Part shown: positions 1-9,565 of the stretch, piece after piece
How positions within the stretch are numbered: the first letter of the stretch is position 1
How the letters are laid out: the number at the start of each line of letters is the position of its first letter
Source: UTCFX2 sp002050125
Lineage (GTDB): Bacteria > Chloroflexota > Anaerolineae > Anaerolineales > UBA4823
Direction of reading: 5' to 3'
Assembly (NCBI GenBank): GCA_027494035.1
Contig: JAOSJQ010000018.1
Location: 1-64,000, forward strand
Length of the DNA stretch: 64,000 nt
Made by a program: the position numbers and the translations under genes
Notes under the pieces: model-generated
Databases searched by the model: none
Seen by the model: only the letters and a program-made list of their open reading frames with translations
Told to the model about the DNA's origin: nothing

Positions 1-682
1 GACGAAAAACGATTTCATGAAACCGGTCAGATTTGGAGAAGGACAGGGTTTTGCGGACAAAGCGCGCCAGGCGCTGGCGCAGGGTGTTGAACCAACGCTC
101 AATATGAGCGGTCTGTCCGCTGTCTTTGCCCACTGACTGATGACGGTCGGTGGCGAAAATGCGCTGGTAGGCCTCCCAAAAATCACTGAAGGAATGGCAA
201 CGGGCGTAAGTCGTAGGAATACGCCGCCAGAGTTGGAGACAACTGGCTTCACTGCGATCTCCGATGAAGTACGCCACAATTTGCCGGGTGCGGCGACACA
301 AGGCCACCCAGATCCACCGCTGGTTTTCTTTCTTGAGCACAAACGACCACACTTCATCGAGTTCCAGCACATCATCCACCTGAGCTTCGTCGAGCGTATC
401 GGCCAGGGGAGGCAGTCGCTTGGCCCAGTCTATCAACCATCGGCTTACGGTGCGTCGCGACAACCCCAACAAACGCTCAAGCCCTCGCAGGCTGATCCGT
501 TCGAGCACCGCCCGTTGCACTTGGGTTCGCGTGTGCTCGTCATAGCCCGTGTGGGTGAGCAACGTGCCATAGCGGTGGCAGTTTTTGCAGTGATATTTTT
601 GTGTCCAACTTTTTGGGGTCACTACACTCCGCCGTGCGCTGCGTTTAGCCACCGCACGCCTGCGCCATAAAGTCGCGGTCAT
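1..682 (-). CDS. IS1-family transposase (3' end outside window)
   Basis: DDE transposase that cuts and joins the ends of its own element. I translated the minus strand from the ATG at 680-682. The first ~30 residues are basic, followed by a zinc-ribbon-like CKNCHRYGT segment and a helix-turn-helix (residues ~55-85, SLRGLERLLGLSRRTVSRW). Next comes the catalytic part with LELDEVWSFV (first Asp), KKENQRWIWVALCRRTRQIV and a later HIERWFNTLRQRLAR, which holds the conserved Glu-Arg of the family. This arrangement is the InsAB-type fused IS1 protein. About 227 codons are visible without a stop; the last few residues lie beyond the window. Confidence 0.85.
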   Translation of the reverse strand, partial: MTATLWRRRAVAKRSARRSVVTPKSWTQKYHCKNCHRYGTLLTHTGYDEHTRTQVQRAVLERISLRGLERLLGLSRRTVSRWLIDWAKRLPPLADTLDEAQVDDVLELDEVWSFVLKKENQRWIWVALCRRTRQIVAYFIGDRSEASCLQLWRRIPTTYARCHSFSDFWEAYQRIFATDRHQSVGKDSGQTAHIERWFNTLRQRLARFVRKTLSFSKSDRFHEIVFR

Positions 683-747
683 GGTCGGCTGCTTTGACCT
701 GGCTCGTCTCGACCTCCAACTTTAGTTCCTTATGTCAGTGTCAGTAG
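1..747 (-). mobile_element. IS1-family insertion sequence, cut by window start
   Basis: The element runs leftward out of the window. Its outer end is placed near 747 because the sequence from there inward (minus strand, beginning ctactgacactgacataagg) recurs exactly at 6720-6801. The transposase begins about 65 bp inside this end, a spacing normal for IS1 elements. The other end and any target duplication lie outside the window. Confidence 0.75.
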
Positions 748-812
748 CACGGTCGCGCGAGCTTTTTCATGATGGCCTGCGGTCCTTCTCTACCCCCAAT
801 ATAGTCCCCGGA

Positions 813-1583
813 TCAGTTCTTGGAGGGCAGGTCACTCCGCGGCGGCAGCCCGAACTGCTGGCGTTCTTCCGGTGTGAGGTCACGGAAGACGCAACACGCT
901 TTAGCATAAGCGATGAGCTCGTCGGTGGACTGCCACACCCGACGAATATCAGGTATCACATAGAACCCTGAAGTGATTATCTGGGTACTGTCTGGCGACC
1001 AGCTAACCCCAAGAATGCCAAAACCTACATGGTAGACGTTGACTTCCTGCCCGCTTTTGGCGTCCCATATGCGTACTGTTCCGGTATCATCGCCCGAAGC
1101 AATGTAGTTGCCATTCTGTGACCATGCTGCATCATAGACGGCAGAGGTATGGCCCCTAAAATCGAATAATAGGTCACCTGACTCTGCATTCCAGACATGA
1201 ACCACACCTGTCAAATCAGCTGTGAGAATCCGTGTCCCATCGGGTGACCATGCGGCTGGGTTTACGCCGTCAGCATGGAGCAGTGTCTTCACATGCTCGC
1301 CGGTCTCTGCATCCCAGGTATCAGCTCGCGGCAGGTTTGAGCAAGGAGTGACAAAGTAACGCCCGTCGGGTGACCAGGAAAGACGCAGGAAGAAACACCC
1401 TCCTTCAAAGTCCTTGCTGAATTCAAACAGAATTTCGCCGGTAGCAAGGTCAACCATCTGTGAATTCTCGTCACCAAAGAGACGGACGTAAATGGTTGAC
1501 AAGGAGGATATAATGCGCCCAGAGCAAAAACGAGGAACAGAAAAGGTGAAAAGGCATGGACTTAACATTTGAAGAATGGGCAC
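813..1583 (-). pseudogene. WD40-repeat C-terminal fragment of a broken regulator
   Basis: Four to five WD40 blades are visible (recurring SWSPDG / AAWSPDGTRI / VHVWNAESG units). They end in a tail (AKACCVFRDLTPEERQQFGL) that I associate with the C-termini of Chloroflexota kinase or nSTAND WD40 proteins. No signal or start belongs to it: the first ~20 residues read through the end of the neighbouring IS4-like element, so host coding probably begins near 1530. The kinase-LuxR-nSTAND gene that ends at ~3104 lies on the same strand just beyond the insertion and lacks exactly this kind of C-terminus. I therefore infer these are the two ends of one gene, with the middle (transmembrane part and first blades) lost. 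Confidence 0.7.
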
Positions 1584-2935
1584 AAAGCGAGGTCTATCTG
1601 AGCGGGTTTGACGTGCTGATCGGGGATAAGCGAACGCGGCGCACGTTTCGGGGGGTGATTGAAGGAATTATCGGGGGAGAAAGCCTGCGCGCCGCGGTGA
1701 TCGCGCGTTTTTCCCCCGGAGATGGCGGCGACGAAGTACGGTGAGAAACGCGTAAGACGGATGGCGAACGGGGAAACGACCCAGCGCAGTGAGTTGGATG
1801 GCGACAGCGTGACGCGCGTGATGCGGGAACACGCGGCAGCCACCTTGTCTCACGAGCCGGAAGTGACCCTGATTCTGGATGGCATGGACCTGCGGCGAGA
1901 GGGCGCTGAAAGTCAGGAAGACCTGATGCGAGTCAAAGCGTTGGGGGGCGGATTGGTGAACGGCTACCGGAGCTTCAATGTCCTGGGGCTGGGCGAGGAC
2001 GAGGCGCGCGGACTGCTGTATCATCACCTGTTCAGCAGTCATGAACCGGGCTTTGAGAGCGAGAACCGCGAAATCCAACATGCGATTGATGCGACAGAAG
2101 CGAGTTTGAAAACGTTCGCCGGACCCAAGACGTGGGTCATGGATGCCGGGTTTGATAACGATGACGTGTGGTGGCGGGTCTGGGGACATGACAGCCACCT
2201 GGTCTGCCGGGTCTATCACTTCGAGCGCCTGGTCGAGTGGCAAACAGCGACGGGCGCGTGGGAAGAACGCTACCTGGACGCGACCTTCAAACACCTGACC
2301 CCGTTGGCGACGGTGGACACCACGCTCGAAGTGCGCTTGAAGGGGCAGCGCCGGGCCAAACGCCAGTCTGTCACGGTGCATCTGTCTGCCGTGCCGATCC
2401 GCGTTTATGCTCCCGGTGATAAATCCCGGACCAAGCCTGTCTGGATCGTCCAAGTCGAGGTTGAAGGCGCGGCCAGTGATCCCTGGTATCTGCTGACCGA
2501 TTGGCCGGTCACCACCGCCGCCGAAGCCCTGCGTATTTTTCGCTTTTACCGCCGTCGTTGGTCGGTCGAAGATACCTTCAAGTTCATCAAAACCTGTTTC
2601 GGCGCTGAGGAAGTTCAAATGCTGCATCTTGAAGCGATCCGACGCCTCGTCGCTTATGCCTGGGTCGCCGCAGGCTTCCTCTTTCACCTCGGCCTGACCC
2701 TGGACAATGCCGAAGTGCGTCTGCTGGCCCGACTCGGCGGCTGGGAACCCCGCGCAAACCGTCCGCCGGGTAAGCTCATCCTCACGCGCGGCCTGCGCCG
2801 CTTGCTGGACCGCCTCGCCACCGACGCCATTTTACAAGATCATCTCGACGAGTTTGGCGACTTACCGCCCTTCGTCAAACGCCATTCTCGCTCGTTCCAA
2901 CCGTTCCCTTTTAAAACATTGTTTCTCGGTTTTCC
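1556..2935 (+). pseudogene. IS4-type DDE transposase, frameshifted and 3'-damaged
   Basis: The N-terminal part (1556-1722, EEWAQSEVYLSGFDVLIGDK) is in one frame and the catalytic part (from 1722) in the next. The switch falls in a T5-C5 run at 1708-1717, so a single-base indel explains it. The catalytic triad is readable: LILDGMDLR (Asp 1), WVMDAGFDNDDVWWRV (Asp 2) and YRRRWSVEDTFKFIKTCFG (Glu in the Y-R-E/W-x-V-E-x-x-F signature). Coding similarity stops near 2930 where the sequence enters a poly-C/poly-G tract. It sits inside the kinase/WD40 gene on the opposite strand. Whether the frameshift is real or a sequencing error cannot be told from this sequence. Confidence 0.75.
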
Positions 2936-3104
2936 TCCCCCCCCACCAGATGTCCCCCTCCTCCCCCCCCCCCCCCCTCCTCCCTCCTTGGGGTGGGCCC
3001 CTCCCTTGAAGGAGGTGGGCCCCCCCTCAATGGGGGGGGGGGGTGGGGGGGGGGGGTCCCCCCCCCGCGGGGGGGGGGGGGCCCCCCCCCCCCCCCCCCC
3101 CTCT
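2934..3104. other. Poly-C/poly-G low-complexity tract, probable assembly artefact
   Basis: About 170 bp made almost only of C runs and G runs, with short scraps such as cttgaaggaggtggg. It lies exactly where the 3' end of the transposase and the 3' part of the kinase gene should meet. A second tract of the same character occurs at 9370-9437, also at an IS junction. Reading frames crossing it give only Gly/Pro runs. I read it as failed or low-quality sequence over an IS end, not biology. Confidence 0.6.
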
Positions 3105-5567
3105 TCCTTCGGGGCACCCGTTGCGCACGCGCCGCTGCCGGGCTTGCTGCGCTCGCTGTTCAACGATGCTGGCATCCATGAACGCGTGCTCACCGGGTGT
3201 CAGGGCGAGATCGGTACGTGCCGCCCAGTCCTCGAACTGGGCCAGCCGCGAGCCGCCCAGCAAGTAACTTCTCTCGCGCCCGGCTTGGTCCCATTCGGCA
3301 GCAGCAGCAGCTAACAACCGCTGCTGGCGGATGTCGGCGCGGCTGGCGTCGATCCACTCGCGCAGCCGCTCCCAGCGCTGGATGAGCGCTTCATGTGCAA
3401 CCTCAATGGTCGGTTCGCGAGAGGCTGGGTCGCGGTCAAAAGTCAGCAGGCGGGCCTCTCCGAACAGATTGAGAACTTCTTCCATGTCGTCATGTGATGC
3501 AGCGATGGCGCTCAACTCACTCCGCAGCGCGCGCCGCCGCATGTCCTCTGTCCCCTCGCCGAGAGTCACCAGCCGGAGGAAGCTCTGGCGGACCGACTCC
3601 TGCGCGGCGTCAGGCAGGCCCTCATACACGTCGTCAGCCTGACGTGTGAGCGCCCCCAGTGCCCCGCCGATTGCCTGATAGGCGGCCAGGGTCATCGTTC
3701 GCCCCACACGGCGGTCAAATAACTCGGTCAGGGCGTATTCAAGAAGCGGCAGTGTGCCAGGCTGCTCGTGGACCTCGGCGACCAGCGCCGCTACCAGCCC
3801 CGGATCGACCGTTACTCCAGCCATCTCCGCCGGCTTGACAATGGCCTGTTCCAGTTCGTCGGGTGTCAGCGGCCCCACAACCTCGGTGCGATGCTGTATC
3901 AACTCGAAGAAATCGGGATACATCAGCGGGCGGTCGAAGAAGTCTGCGCGCAGGGTGATGACGACCCGCACCCGGCTGCGCGGGTCGTGGACTGCGGTGT
4001 ACAGCAGGTCAAGCACATGTCGGATCACAGCCGGGTCTTCGACCAGCGTGAACAACTCCTCGAACTGATCGATGACCAGCAGCAGGCTATCTTGCGGCAC
4101 AACGAGATCTGCGACGCGAACCAAGCCGTGAGCGTCGCGCCGAAGCTGCTCCATGATGCCCGGCAGGTGCTGCGCGGCAACGCGGCCCAGAGCCACTTCA
4201 AGTCGGTCCAGCGGCCGGCCGCCGGGAAGCATATCCACGACGAACCATTTCTCGGACCCCAGCACTGCGCCCCGTTCCAGGGCGGGCAGCAAGCCGCCGC
4301 GCACGACGCTCGATTTGCCGCTGCCACTGGGCCCGACCACCACCAGGCACCGCGCGAAGACGTTGTCTTCCTGCAAGCGCGCGACCAACCGCCCGACCAG
4401 CCCCTCGCGCCCGAAGAAGTCAGCGGCGTCGGCCTGCTGGAAGGCTGCCAGCCCCTTATAGGGATTCTTGCCCACCAGCCGATCCGGCAGCAATACATCC
4501 CGACGCATGACCTCGCCACCCGTCAGTAGACCAAGCCGCTGCCCCACCGCGATCGACTGCCGACGGTTGCTGGCGCCCAGCTTCCCGTAGACCTGCTGCA
4601 CGTGCCATTTGACAGTGCTGAGGGCGATGACCAGCTGGGATGCGATCTCTTTGTTGGACAACCCCTCCGCCATCAGGCGCAGCACCTCCCGCTCGCGGTC
4701 CGTGAGCGACTCGATAAGCCCCGATTCAGTCACGGCTGGGGTCAACTTCGCTGCTGCCAGCGCCTCCCGCACGGCTTGCGCCAGTCTTGAGGCATCCGGA
4801 TAGCGGTCGCCAGGCGTTTTGGCGGTTGCAGTCTGGATCACATGATTAAGGGCGTCAGGCAGTTCCGCGCGTCGTACCCTCACATCGGGTACGGCCACTT
4901 CGAGGTGACAACGCAGCAGTTCGGCGGGTGAACTCGTGGGTGAAAACGGCTGGCTGCCAGTCAGCATCTCGTACAACACAAGGCCGAGGGCATAGATATC
5001 AGTTTGGGGAGTTACAGGGAGGCTGCGGATCTGCTCGGGCGAAACATAGTCCAGTGTTCCCCGCAGTCCCTCGACGCTCGGCTCGCCGCCCAAGACCCTG
5101 GCGATGCCAAAATCCGCCAGGTAAGCGTTCCGTTCCTCGTCGAGCAGGATGTTGCTGGGCTTGATATCGCGGTGCACCACGCCCTGCCGGTGCGCCACCA
5201 CCAGCGCCGGCGCGATCTGTTCGATCAGCCGCAGCGCTTCGCCGGGGTCCAACGCGTCCTGACCGATCCAGTCTTTCAGGCTGCCGCCGCGAAGGTAGCG
5301 CATAACCAGGTATGCGCCATCGGGGTCCCGCCAGTAGTCATACAGCGGTACGATGTGCAGATGTTCCACCCGCGCCACCAACTGTGCTTCGGTTTCGAAG
5401 CGCCGGATAAAGTCCGGCTGGTTGGCATGGCGAGGGAGGATGACCTTGACGGCGACTTCGCGGTCGAGGACCGGCTGGTACGCCCGGAAGACATCCCCAA
5501 AAGCACCCTGGCCGATCCGCTCGCAAATATCATACCCCTTGAGGGTGCGGATGCTGAGACTAACCAT
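3027..5567 (-). CDS. Ser/Thr kinase - LuxR HTH - nSTAND NTPase, 3' truncated
   Basis: A multidomain signalling protein. Residues ~12-270 are a Hanks-type kinase: glycine loop GQGAFG (19-24), VAVKV lysine (K41), HRDIKPSN (133-140) and DFG (153-155). Residues ~283-350 are a LuxR/GerE helix-turn-helix (LTDREREVLRLMAEGLSNKE). From ~365 follows an nSTAND NTPase with P-loop VVGPSGSGKSS (~411-421) and the hydrophobic-DQFEELF Walker B. The ATG at 5567 follows a good ribosome site (caggaga). The natural protein should continue into WD40 repeats, but coding ends in the G/C tract near 3104. The WD40 piece at 813-1530 is the likely lost C-terminus. Kinase, DNA-binding and STAND modules in one chain suggest an ATP-driven transcriptional switch; the ligand is unknown. 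Confidence 0.85.
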   Translation of the reverse strand: MVSLSIRTLKGYDICERIGQGAFGDVFRAYQPVLDREVAVKVILPRHANQPDFIRRFETEAQLVARVEHLHIVPLYDYWRDPDGAYLVMRYLRGGSLKDWIGQDALDPGEALRLIEQIAPALVVAHRQGVVHRDIKPSNILLDEERNAYLADFGIARVLGGEPSVEGLRGTLDYVSPEQIRSLPVTPQTDIYALGLVLYEMLTGSQPFSPTSSPAELLRCHLEVAVPDVRVRRAELPDALNHVIQTATAKTPGDRYPDASRLAQAVREALAAAKLTPAVTESGLIESLTDREREVLRLMAEGLSNKEIASQLVIALSTVKWHVQQVYGKLGASNRRQSIAVGQRLGLLTGGEVMRRDVLLPDRLVGKNPYKGLAAFQQADAADFFGREGLVGRLVARLQEDNVFARCLVVVGPSGSGKSSVVRGGLLPALERGAVLGSEKWFVVDMLPGGRPLDRLEVALGRVAAQHLPGIMEQLRRDAHGLVRVADLVVPQDSLLLVIDQFEELFTLVEDPAVIRHVLDLLYTAVHDPRSRVRVVITLRADFFDRPLMYPDFFELIQHRTEVVGPLTPDELEQAIVKPAEMAGVTVDPGLVAALVAEVHEQPGTLPLLEYALTELFDRRVGRTMTLAAYQAIGGALGALTRQADDVYEGLPDAAQESVRQSFLRLVTLGEGTEDMRRRALRSELSAIAASHDDMEEVLNLFGEARLLTFDRDPASREPTIEVAHEALIQRWERLREWIDASRADIRQQRLLAAAAAEWDQAGRERSYLLGGSRLAQFEDWAARTDLALTPGEHAFMDASIVEQRAQQARQRRVRNGCPEGRGGGGGGGPPPPAGGGPPPPTPPPH

Positions 5568-5829
5568 CGGTCTGTCTCCTGCCTCTCACCCTGGATGACC
5601 GTGACGTAGCAAGGAATCGCTTGGGGATACACACCTCATTTCATTATATGCCTTTACTGCACCGTCGAATAGGCTGATTCACTTGTTTTCTTTCCGTAGG
5701 CCCCCAAAACCCTCCTTTTCCCCTCCCACAATCCCTCCCGGTTGGTGGGTCACAACCCTCCCACCCGTCGCCTATCCTGCAAGCATACCGACGGCGCGAT
5801 CCCCGCGCAGCGGAAGAAGGAGGAGGACG

Positions 5830-6405
5830 ATGTTCACCGGAAGCAACAAGGACCTGCGGATCAGCAGGCAGTATGAGGCCGAGATGCGCCGCCAGGCCGA
5901 GGAATGGCATCTGGCCAGAGCGGTGCAGGAGGACGAGGAGAAGACAGGCGAGGGCAAGAAGTGGATCGTGCGGGCGGTGCTCATCGTGGTGGCGGTCGTG
6001 GCCCTCTTTGCTGGTGCCCAGCAGGCATTTGCCCAGACAGCGCAGCCAGCTCGGGTGGACGCGGGTGGCCCACCAGAACCTTTCTCGGAGGCGATGAGAG
6101 CCTACCGGGTAGGGCTGTACTACTTGAAGCGCGCGGACTACGAGCGGGCAGTCGAGTGGCTGACCGGGGCTGTCGCGGGCATTCCTGAGGGAGTAATGGT
6201 CCGCGTGCCCGCCTACCAGGACATGTACTGGGTGTTGGGGGAAGCACAGGAACTGACGGGGCTGCCGGCAGACGCGCTGGTTTCCTACCGGCAGTTCCTG
6301 ATGCTGGCGGGTGACGAAGCGGCGCCCTGGACCTTCGAGAAGGTGCAGCAGGTGCAGGCCGCGTTGGATAGGGCGACGCTGGTTGAAGTGGTTCTGCAAC
6401 GATGA
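5830..6405 (+). CDS. Membrane-anchored TPR-like protein
   Basis: 191 residues. A charged cytoplasmic N-terminus (rich in E, R, Q) is followed by one transmembrane helix (residues ~40-60, IVRAVLIVVAVVALFAGA) ending in an AQQAFAQ signal-like cleavage region. Then come two to three helical hairpins resembling TPR units (AYRVGLYYLKRADYERAVEW; EAQELTGLPADALVSYRQFL). I chose ATG 5830 because aaggaggagg lies just upstream; an earlier in-frame ATG at 5683 gives a Pro/Arg-rich stretch with no ribosome site. It is transcribed away from the kinase gene. Function unknown; a protein-interaction role on the outer face of the membrane is the most that can be inferred. Confidence 0.6.
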   Translation: MFTGSNKDLRISRQYEAEMRRQAEEWHLARAVQEDEEKTGEGKKWIVRAVLIVVAVVALFAGAQQAFAQTAQPARVDAGGPPEPFSEAMRAYRVGLYYLKRADYERAVEWLTGAVAGIPEGVMVRVPAYQDMYWVLGEAQELTGLPADALVSYRQFLMLAGDEAAPWTFEKVQQVQAALDRATLVEVVLQR

Positions 6406-6719
6406 TGCACACTGTCACGCGGCGATCCTGTTGGGGCGGCTACCGATAAGGCGCAACCTTCTTGTTCGTCCGCGCTTCGTCGGCGAGGAGGCCCAGGGTT
6501 CCACATCCGAACCGACATTTGTTGAGATTAGTCGCTGATGGCATGGCGGCGGCAGCAGGACATCCCAGGCTTCACCCTTCTGGCCGAACGGGCGCCAGCT
6601 CCTGCCGGTGTGCGCTTCAGCCGTTTCTGTCTCGGCCAGTGGCATTGCACAGGCATTTGACCTCTTCCCGAGTGGGATCGAGCTCCTGATTCACGTTCGC
6701 GGGCTGCATTTTGCGCTCT
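6406..6719. other. Intergenic, nothing recognised
   Basis: No open frame here resembles a protein family, and no repeat or terminator hairpin was recognised. The right edge is the IS1 end remnant at 6720. Confidence 0.4.
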
Positions 6720-6801
6720 CTACTGACACTGACATAAGGAACTAAAGTTGGAGGTCGAGACGAGCCAGGTCAAAGCAGCCGACCATGACCGCGACTTTAT
6801 G
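6720..6801 (+). mobile_element. 82-bp IS1-end remnant
   Basis: Identical, in inverted orientation, to the outer end of the IS1 element at 666-747. It starts with the terminal sequence (ctactgacactgacataagg), runs through the untranslated leader, and stops seven codons into the transposase (…gcgactttatg). The next base departs into an unrelated gene fragment. It is an end without a body, left by a deletion or rearrangement that cut inside the element. Confidence 0.8.
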
Positions 6802-6953
6802 TGGATGGCTTCCAGGATACGCCTGTTGCGGTCTGTAAGGCGCAAGGGCGGCCGTCTGGAATCCTCGACGCGCTGATACTGCGGCAAGCGCGTTTTGGGC
6901 ACTGTAGGGGCTGGGAGTGAAAAGAGGACGGACTGGGACAGCTGCGGATGCAT
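6801..6953 (-). pseudogene. Replication-relaxation protein, N-terminal fragment
   Basis: The minus-strand frame from the ATG at 6953 reads SRRPPLRLTDRNRRILEAIH. This matches the winged-helix N-termini of the two full-length replication-relaxation proteins in this window (PPPMRLMERDIEILKAVHDF at 56122 and PPMLLTERDKRIMETVHTFD at 60018). Coding similarity ends after the histidine at 6801, exactly where the IS1 remnant begins. About 50 of ~300 residues remain. It shows that a third copy of this backbone gene once stood here. Confidence 0.65.
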
Positions 6954-7000
6954 ACGCACGTCCCTACCCTACCAGATTCACCTGCCCGGTGCAACCGGCC

Positions 7001-8269
7001 CTACTCCTCCTCGATGAGGGCAGTCAGGCCGTCGGCTCCAAGCCGCCGCCAGATGGTGCCGGTCAGCATCGTTTCCGGCGAGATCCGGTCAAACGTCGTG
7101 AAGTGGTACTGGTTGTTCAGCGCCCAGCGACCGGTCGCCGTCCAGTTGCCACTGCCGCTCTCGAAATCGTCGAAGAAGATGACCGGGTTCGGCGTCGGGG
7201 TGAACGTCGGCGTCTCCGTGGGCGTGGGGGTGAGGGTGGGCGTAGGTGTCAGGGTCTCTGTTGGCGTGGGCGTCTCGGTGGGAGTGGGGGTTGGAGTAGA
7301 CACAGGCGGCGGAGAGACCACCTGCACAGCTTCCCCAAGACCATAAACCAGTTGGTTTCCGTCCGGACTCCAGGCTAGTCCCCTCGGACCAACAGGACTA
7401 CGAGGGGAATTGTATAGTATCTCATAGGTATTACCGTCGATAATTCGAAGTGTGTTGTTTAGTAACAGCGCGATCTGTTGTCCGTCAGGACGCCAGGCGA
7501 TGTCCTTTACGATGTCACCGATTTCAATGTTAGTTAAAGACTGGTAAGTGTTTCCATCCCAGACCTTTGCTGAGAACCTATGACCAGCCGCGATCAGCCT
7601 GCTCCCATCAGGGCTCCAGGAAACTCGCCGCACTTCTTCAGCTTCGAGCTCTGCTTCCTTCACGCCCGAGACTGTATTCCAGATCATCACTCCATCTATC
7701 CCCGCAGATGCGATTCGCGTTCCATCGGGGCTCCAGGCGACGGAATCCACTCCATAGAGATGCGGCGAGCTATCGAACGTCATCAGGAATTGCCCTGTCG
7801 CATCCCACACACTTGAGATGCCTCTCGCGCCTTCTCCCCCCATACTATCCATCTGGTGTCCGGCGGCCAGCCTGGTCCCATCAGGGCTCCAGGCAATTGT
7901 CGTAACGGCAGGAAAGACCGGACCCCGGATGTCTGTCACCACGTTTCCGGTTGTCACGTCGAAAACCAGGATGCCCCCCCAATGCCCCACTGCCAGTAGT
8001 TCTGGGTGAGGAAGGGGGCTCCAGGCTATGTCTGTGTAGTGGGGTATCTCCAGAGTTCTTACTGTCTGGCCGGTGGCAACGTCTCGGATCTCGACAGTGT
8101 AATCCCAATACCCTATGGCCTGCAGGTTTCCGTCAACACTCCATTCGATTTCGAGAATCGATGGTTGGTTTTGCGCACGGCCCCTCTGTTCAGAAGCAAA
8201 ACCGAACAGAAACTGCACCATGAGAAGCAACAGGAGAAAACCCTTTGACGTTCGTGAAACAGCGTTCAT
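7001..8269 (-). CDS. Secreted WD40 protein with Thr-Pro stalk
   Basis: Signal peptide (residues ~8-27, KGFLLLLLMVQFLFGFA) followed by about six WD40 blades (AWSPDGTRL, AWSPDGTRIASAGIDGVMIW, SWSPDGSRLIAAG, AWRPDGQQIALL). Then comes a stalk of TPTPTET repeats of ~40 residues and a short C-terminal segment (FFDDFESGSGNWTATGRW) that looks like the start of a carbohydrate-binding or LamG-type domain but stops early. The ATG at 8269 has aaggaaagg upstream. An ATG further 5' would add 61 residues lacking secretion features. It is probably an extracellular or cell-surface beta-propeller. The short tail suggests loss of the final domain, in keeping with the rearranged sequence just downstream. Confidence 0.75.
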   Translation of the reverse strand: MNAVSRTSKGFLLLLLMVQFLFGFASEQRGRAQNQPSILEIEWSVDGNLQAIGYWDYTVEIRDVATGQTVRTLEIPHYTDIAWSPLPHPELLAVGHWGGILVFDVTTGNVVTDIRGPVFPAVTTIAWSPDGTRLAAGHQMDSMGGEGARGISSVWDATGQFLMTFDSSPHLYGVDSVAWSPDGTRIASAGIDGVMIWNTVSGVKEAELEAEEVRRVSWSPDGSRLIAAGHRFSAKVWDGNTYQSLTNIEIGDIVKDIAWRPDGQQIALLLNNTLRIIDGNTYEILYNSPRSPVGPRGLAWSPDGNQLVYGLGEAVQVVSPPPVSTPTPTPTETPTPTETLTPTPTLTPTPTETPTFTPTPNPVIFFDDFESGSGNWTATGRWALNNQYHFTTFDRISPETMLTGTIWRRLGADGLTALIEEE

Positions 8270-8282
8270 CGTGTGCCTTTCC

Positions 8283-9323
8283 TTATTGGCTTTGCCCTTC
8301 CAGACAACGACCGTATGTGGCACAAATATCCACATATCTTTGCAGATGTTCTCCTTGCAGACGCACGTACGACGCAGTAGCCCACCTGTAGCTGGCAGGC
8401 GTTTGAGCCTCAGCAGCAGATACATCCAGCCACAAGAGAGGTTGTAGAACAACTGGATTGATAGGTGGGTAACAATCCCTCACCTGATCGATATGGTCCA
8501 TCGCCGGGGAGTGGATGTAGTTCAAGATCTCGCTCTTTGTCAGTGGACAAACACCGGTTCCGCCTGGTCGCTCGTCATAAAGGTTCTTGACATCTGCCTG
8601 CGGGCTATCTAGCCCGAGCGAGACTGTTGCAAGAGAGATCGTGTGCGGATCGTCAGCCGGCAACCGATTTGCGTTCAGTCTCCCCCATGCTCCATCTGTC
8701 GGGTCGGGTTCTTGGGCGTAGAAATCGTCTATTGCCCTATCGATCTGGGCGATAATCCTTGGGCTGGCATCCTGAAAATGAGTCCAATACGGATTATTCG
8801 TCGCGACATTGGAACGACAACTGAGATACTCATCCAACCACAGCACTGCCAGTGTCTGCACTTGCCATCGATGCGGAAATGACGCCAGACATTCATCTCC
8901 GGTACCACACTCCCCGATCCGCTCATTGATCCTATCTATCTTTTCAAGTATTTCCTGGTAAGTGGAGAATGAATCTGTTACAGTCCCATCACGTGAGATC
9001 AGTGTCTTCGGCCAATCGTTGAAGTAATCTGCAGCCTGACAGATCCCATACCCATCCCATAGTGGGTTGTCTCCACGACGTACTGCCTGTACAAAGTTGG
9101 TATACCCATATCCATAAATCACTGCCATGAGTTGTTCCGGAACGTCGGGATCGTACCAGGTTACTTTTCGCTCATAATCGATGAAAGCGTTGATCAGTAC
9201 CTGAGCCATCATGTAGCGATGGTCTTCACAATGTTCAATGCGGACAACATCGTCGTCCCAGTTAAGAGTTCCTGGCGCCCCGGGGCCGGGCCCCGGGGGT
9301 GGGATTGGCGCACGAGCTTTCAA
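8283..9323 (-). pseudogene. Unknown protein, 5' end lost at rearranged junction
   Basis: The ~330 residues from about 9280 down read as a genuine protein (acidic, Trp/Tyr/Cys-rich, e.g. YGYGYTNFVQAVRRGDNPLW; several Cys pairs including CGTGDEC) that I cannot assign to a family. The apparent first ~20 residues are Pro/Gly junk from the ggccccggggccgggccc sequence at 9275-9300, so the true start and any signal peptide are missing. It ends 13 bp before the WD40 protein and would be co-transcribed with it. The cysteines and the secreted neighbour suggest an extracytoplasmic protein; that is inference only. Confidence 0.55.
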
Positions 9324-9565
9324 GTATCCTCAAGTCATCCAGGCCCCAATATTGTTTGGCAGGGGAAATTGAACCAATTGGAAAAGGGGGGGAAAAAGGG
9401 GGGGGGGAGGGGGGCCACCCCCCCCCGGGGGGGGGGGTAAGGCAATACAAGGGGCGGCATCATGCCGCAATTTGGAAATGATATGCAAGCCCGTTTCGCG
9501 CACTGCATAGGTTGCTGGGTAATTGCCAAAATGACCCATGTGCACCAACTTAAGGCATTCACGAG
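9290..9565. repeat. Damaged nested-IS junction with poly-G/C tract
   Basis: Three things are piled up here. 9310-9353 is an imperfect copy of the left end of the IS4 element that starts at 9566 (both contain caagtatcctcaa and ccaatattg). 9370-9437 is a G/C homopolymer tract. 9438-9560, on the minus strand, reads GNYPATYAVRETGLHIISKL, which resembles the middle of another IS4/IS701-type transposase. The region is therefore a wreck of at least two insertion sequences, with likely consensus errors. Confidence 0.5.

Noticed and set aside
1668..2687. Long open frame (339 codons) antisense to the IS4-like transposase
   Set aside because: It mirrors the transposase coding sequence; the sense frame carries the catalytic motifs.
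3768..4529. 253-codon frame antisense to the kinase gene
   Set aside because: Shadow frame; His/Gln-rich with no family resemblance.
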